The notes under the pieces are model-generated. The model made no database searches, was not told the origin of the DNA, and worked only from the letters and a program-made list of their open reading frames with translations. Source: UPXZ01 sp018055865 (GTDB lineage: Bacteria > Bacteroidota > Bacteroidia > Bacteroidales > Paludibacteraceae). Taken from it: a stretch of 42,195 bases of DNA. The DNA lies in assembly GCA_964292695.1 (NCBI GenBank), contig CAXYWB010000010.1, positions 1-42,195 on the forward strand, read 5' to 3'. Made by a program: the position numbers and the translations under genes. Shown piece after piece: positions 40,990 to 42,195 of this stretch (its first letter is position 1; every line of letters starts with the position of its first letter).

Positions 40990-42195
40990 TCAATTAATTC
41001 CTGCTTTTTCATACGAAATACCGCAAGCATCGGCTACTCCTCTTCCATATACAGGGTCGGCTTTGAAGCAGTTGCCAATGTGACGGATTTTGATAAATTC
41101 TTCCACTCCGTTCATATTACGGGCGGTATTTTCAAAAAGAACTTTTTGCTGTTCTTCATTCAGCAGGCGGAACAGTTTGCCCGGTTGTTCGTAGTAATTG
41201 TCGTCGTCTTCGCGAAAGCTCCAGCGTTTCACGTCGCCGCCTTTCTCCAGTGGCTCATTGTGTTGCGGTTGCTCAGGCCAAACTCCGTAGCTGTTGGGTT
41301 CGTAATGAATGGTCGAACCCTGATTGCCATCCACGCGCATCTGTCCATCACGGTGATAGGAATTAAGCGAATGCATGGCACCTTTCGGTTGGTTCACCGG
41401 TATTTGATGGTGATTTACACCCAAGCGGTAGCGCTGTGCGTCCCCATAGGAGAACAAGCGTCCCTGCAGCATTTTGTCGGGCGAAAAACTGATGCCCGGA
41501 ACCACATTGGCAGGATTGAAAGCAGCCTGCTCCACATCCTGAAAATAATTATCCGGATTGCGGTTCAGTTCAAATTCGCCTACCGGAATGAGCGGAAAGT
41601 CAGCTTTGTACCACACTTTAGTCAGGTCAAACGGGTTATAAGGCATATTTTCGGCCTCTTCTTCGGTCATTATCTGCACAAACATTTTCCATTTCGGATA
41701 GTCGCCGCGTTCTATTGCTTCAAACAAATCGCGCTGGTGACTTTCACGGTCATTACCTACCAGTTCAGCAGCTTCGGCGTCGGTCAGGTTTTTGATTCCC
41801 TGCTGATTGACGAGGTGAAATTTCACCCACACCCGTTTGTTTTCGGCGTTAATAAAACTGTAGGTATGACTTCCGAAACCGTGCATATTGCGGTAACTGG
41901 ACGGAATGCCGCGGTCGCTCATGGTGATGGTCACCTGATGAAGCGCTTCGGGCAGATTAGACCAGAAATCCCAGTTATTATTGGCACTGCGCAGGTTGGT
42001 GTGGGGGTCGCGTTTTACAGCGTGGTTCAGATCGGGAAATTTCATCGGATCGCGGAAGAAGAACACCGGCGTGTTGTTACCAACCAAATCCCAATTTCCT
42101 TCTTCGGTATAAAATTTCATAGCAAACCCGCGTATATCACGCTCGGCATCGGCAGCTCCACGCTCACCGGCCACGGTGGAAAACCGAACAAACAT
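40990..42195 (-). CDS. katA: Catalase (clade 3, heme), partial at the window edge
   Basis: Catalase breaks hydrogen peroxide into water and oxygen. The 401 residues visible run from MFVRFSTVAGERGAADAERD to the C-terminus. The ATG at 42195 is probably internal: heme catalases carry about 75-80 more residues, including the catalytic His, upstream of this segment, which lies outside the window. Seen here are the distal Asn (VGNNTPVFF), the NADPH/heme region and the proximal heme tyrosine in RLFSYGDAQRYRLG. The chain ends at a length expected for small-subunit (clade 3) catalases of about 480 residues. It converges with the acyltransferase gene over a shared terminator region. Confidence 0.95.
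   Translation of the reverse strand: MFVRFSTVAGERGAADAERDIRGFAMKFYTEEGNWDLVGNNTPVFFFRDPMKFPDLNHAVKRDPHTNLRSANNNWDFWSNLPEALHQVTITMSDRGIPSSYRNMHGFGSHTYSFINAENKRVWVKFHLVNQQGIKNLTDAEAAELVGNDRESHQRDLFEAIERGDYPKWKMFVQIMTEEEAENMPYNPFDLTKVWYKADFPLIPVGEFELNRNPDNYFQDVEQAAFNPANVVPGISFSPDKMLQGRLFSYGDAQRYRLGVNHHQIPVNQPKGAMHSLNSYHRDGQMRVDGNQGSTIHYEPNSYGVWPEQPQHNEPLEKGGDVKRWSFREDDDNYYEQPGKLFRLLNEEQQKVLFENTARNMNGVEEFIKIRHIGNCFKADPVYGRGVADACGISYEKAGIN

Overview
The window looks like ordinary chromosome of a Bacteroidota bacterium, most likely a fermentative Bacteroidales. The evidence is a set of TAnnTTTG promoter boxes typical of the phylum (three with a TTTG or ATTG element 19-20 nt upstream), a eukaryote-type (GT3) glycogen synthase next to an alpha-glucan phosphorylase, Bacteroidota families (DUF4252, DUF5362, DUF4091), a type IX-like sorting domain, AT-rich spacers and hairpin-plus-T-tract terminators. 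A heterodimeric methylmalonyl-CoA mutase, a menaquinone prenyltransferase and methylglyoxal synthase fit a propionate-forming anaerobe of the Paludibacter kind. Catalase suggests some oxygen tolerance. The genus is a guess. I see no prophage, insertion sequence, CRISPR array or defence island.

Layout. 0-4.4 kb: a secreted GH123-like hydrolase, a bifunctional-nuclease-family protein and a nucleoside permease. 4.4-7 kb: dnaB and ispE, divergent. 7-10.2 kb: two secreted beta-propeller proteins. 10.3-12.4 kb: a radical SAM/helix-hairpin-helix protein and its DUF4130 partner, a pair of unproven function linked to DNA repair, with a perfect palindrome over the promoter. 12.4-14.1 kb: a POT-like transporter and a 152-bp element bounded by 16-bp inverted repeats. 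14.1-16.7 kb: a MORN-repeat protein and methionyl-tRNA synthetase, whose C-terminal tRNA-binding domain lies in a different frame. 16.7-23.2 kb: a PgpH-like HD phosphodiesterase, an NlpC/P60 hydrolase, DUF4252, LysE, PhoH2 and a tiny secreted protein. 23.3-27.8 kb: glycogen synthase and phosphorylase. 27.8-29.8 kb: mltG, tRNA-Ser(GCU) and mgsA. 30-36 kb: mutA, menA, a CPBP protease and mutB, all on the minus strand. 36-42.2 kb: DUF5362, a cyclophilin/creatininase/MFS operon, an acyltransferase and a catalase cut by the window edge.

How the genes fit together. Menaquinone carries electrons to fumarate reductase, and MutAB turns the resulting succinyl-CoA into methylmalonyl-CoA on the way to propionate, so menA between mutA and mutB makes metabolic sense. 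GlgA-type synthase and GlgP make and mobilise storage glucan. MgsA is an overflow valve for triose phosphate. The items most worth a second look are the split metG with an AC-dinucleotide run at the break, the 152-bp inverted-repeat element, the palindrome in front of the radical SAM/DUF4130 pair, the interrupted mut locus and the 114-residue protein that is little more than a signal peptide and a sorting domain.
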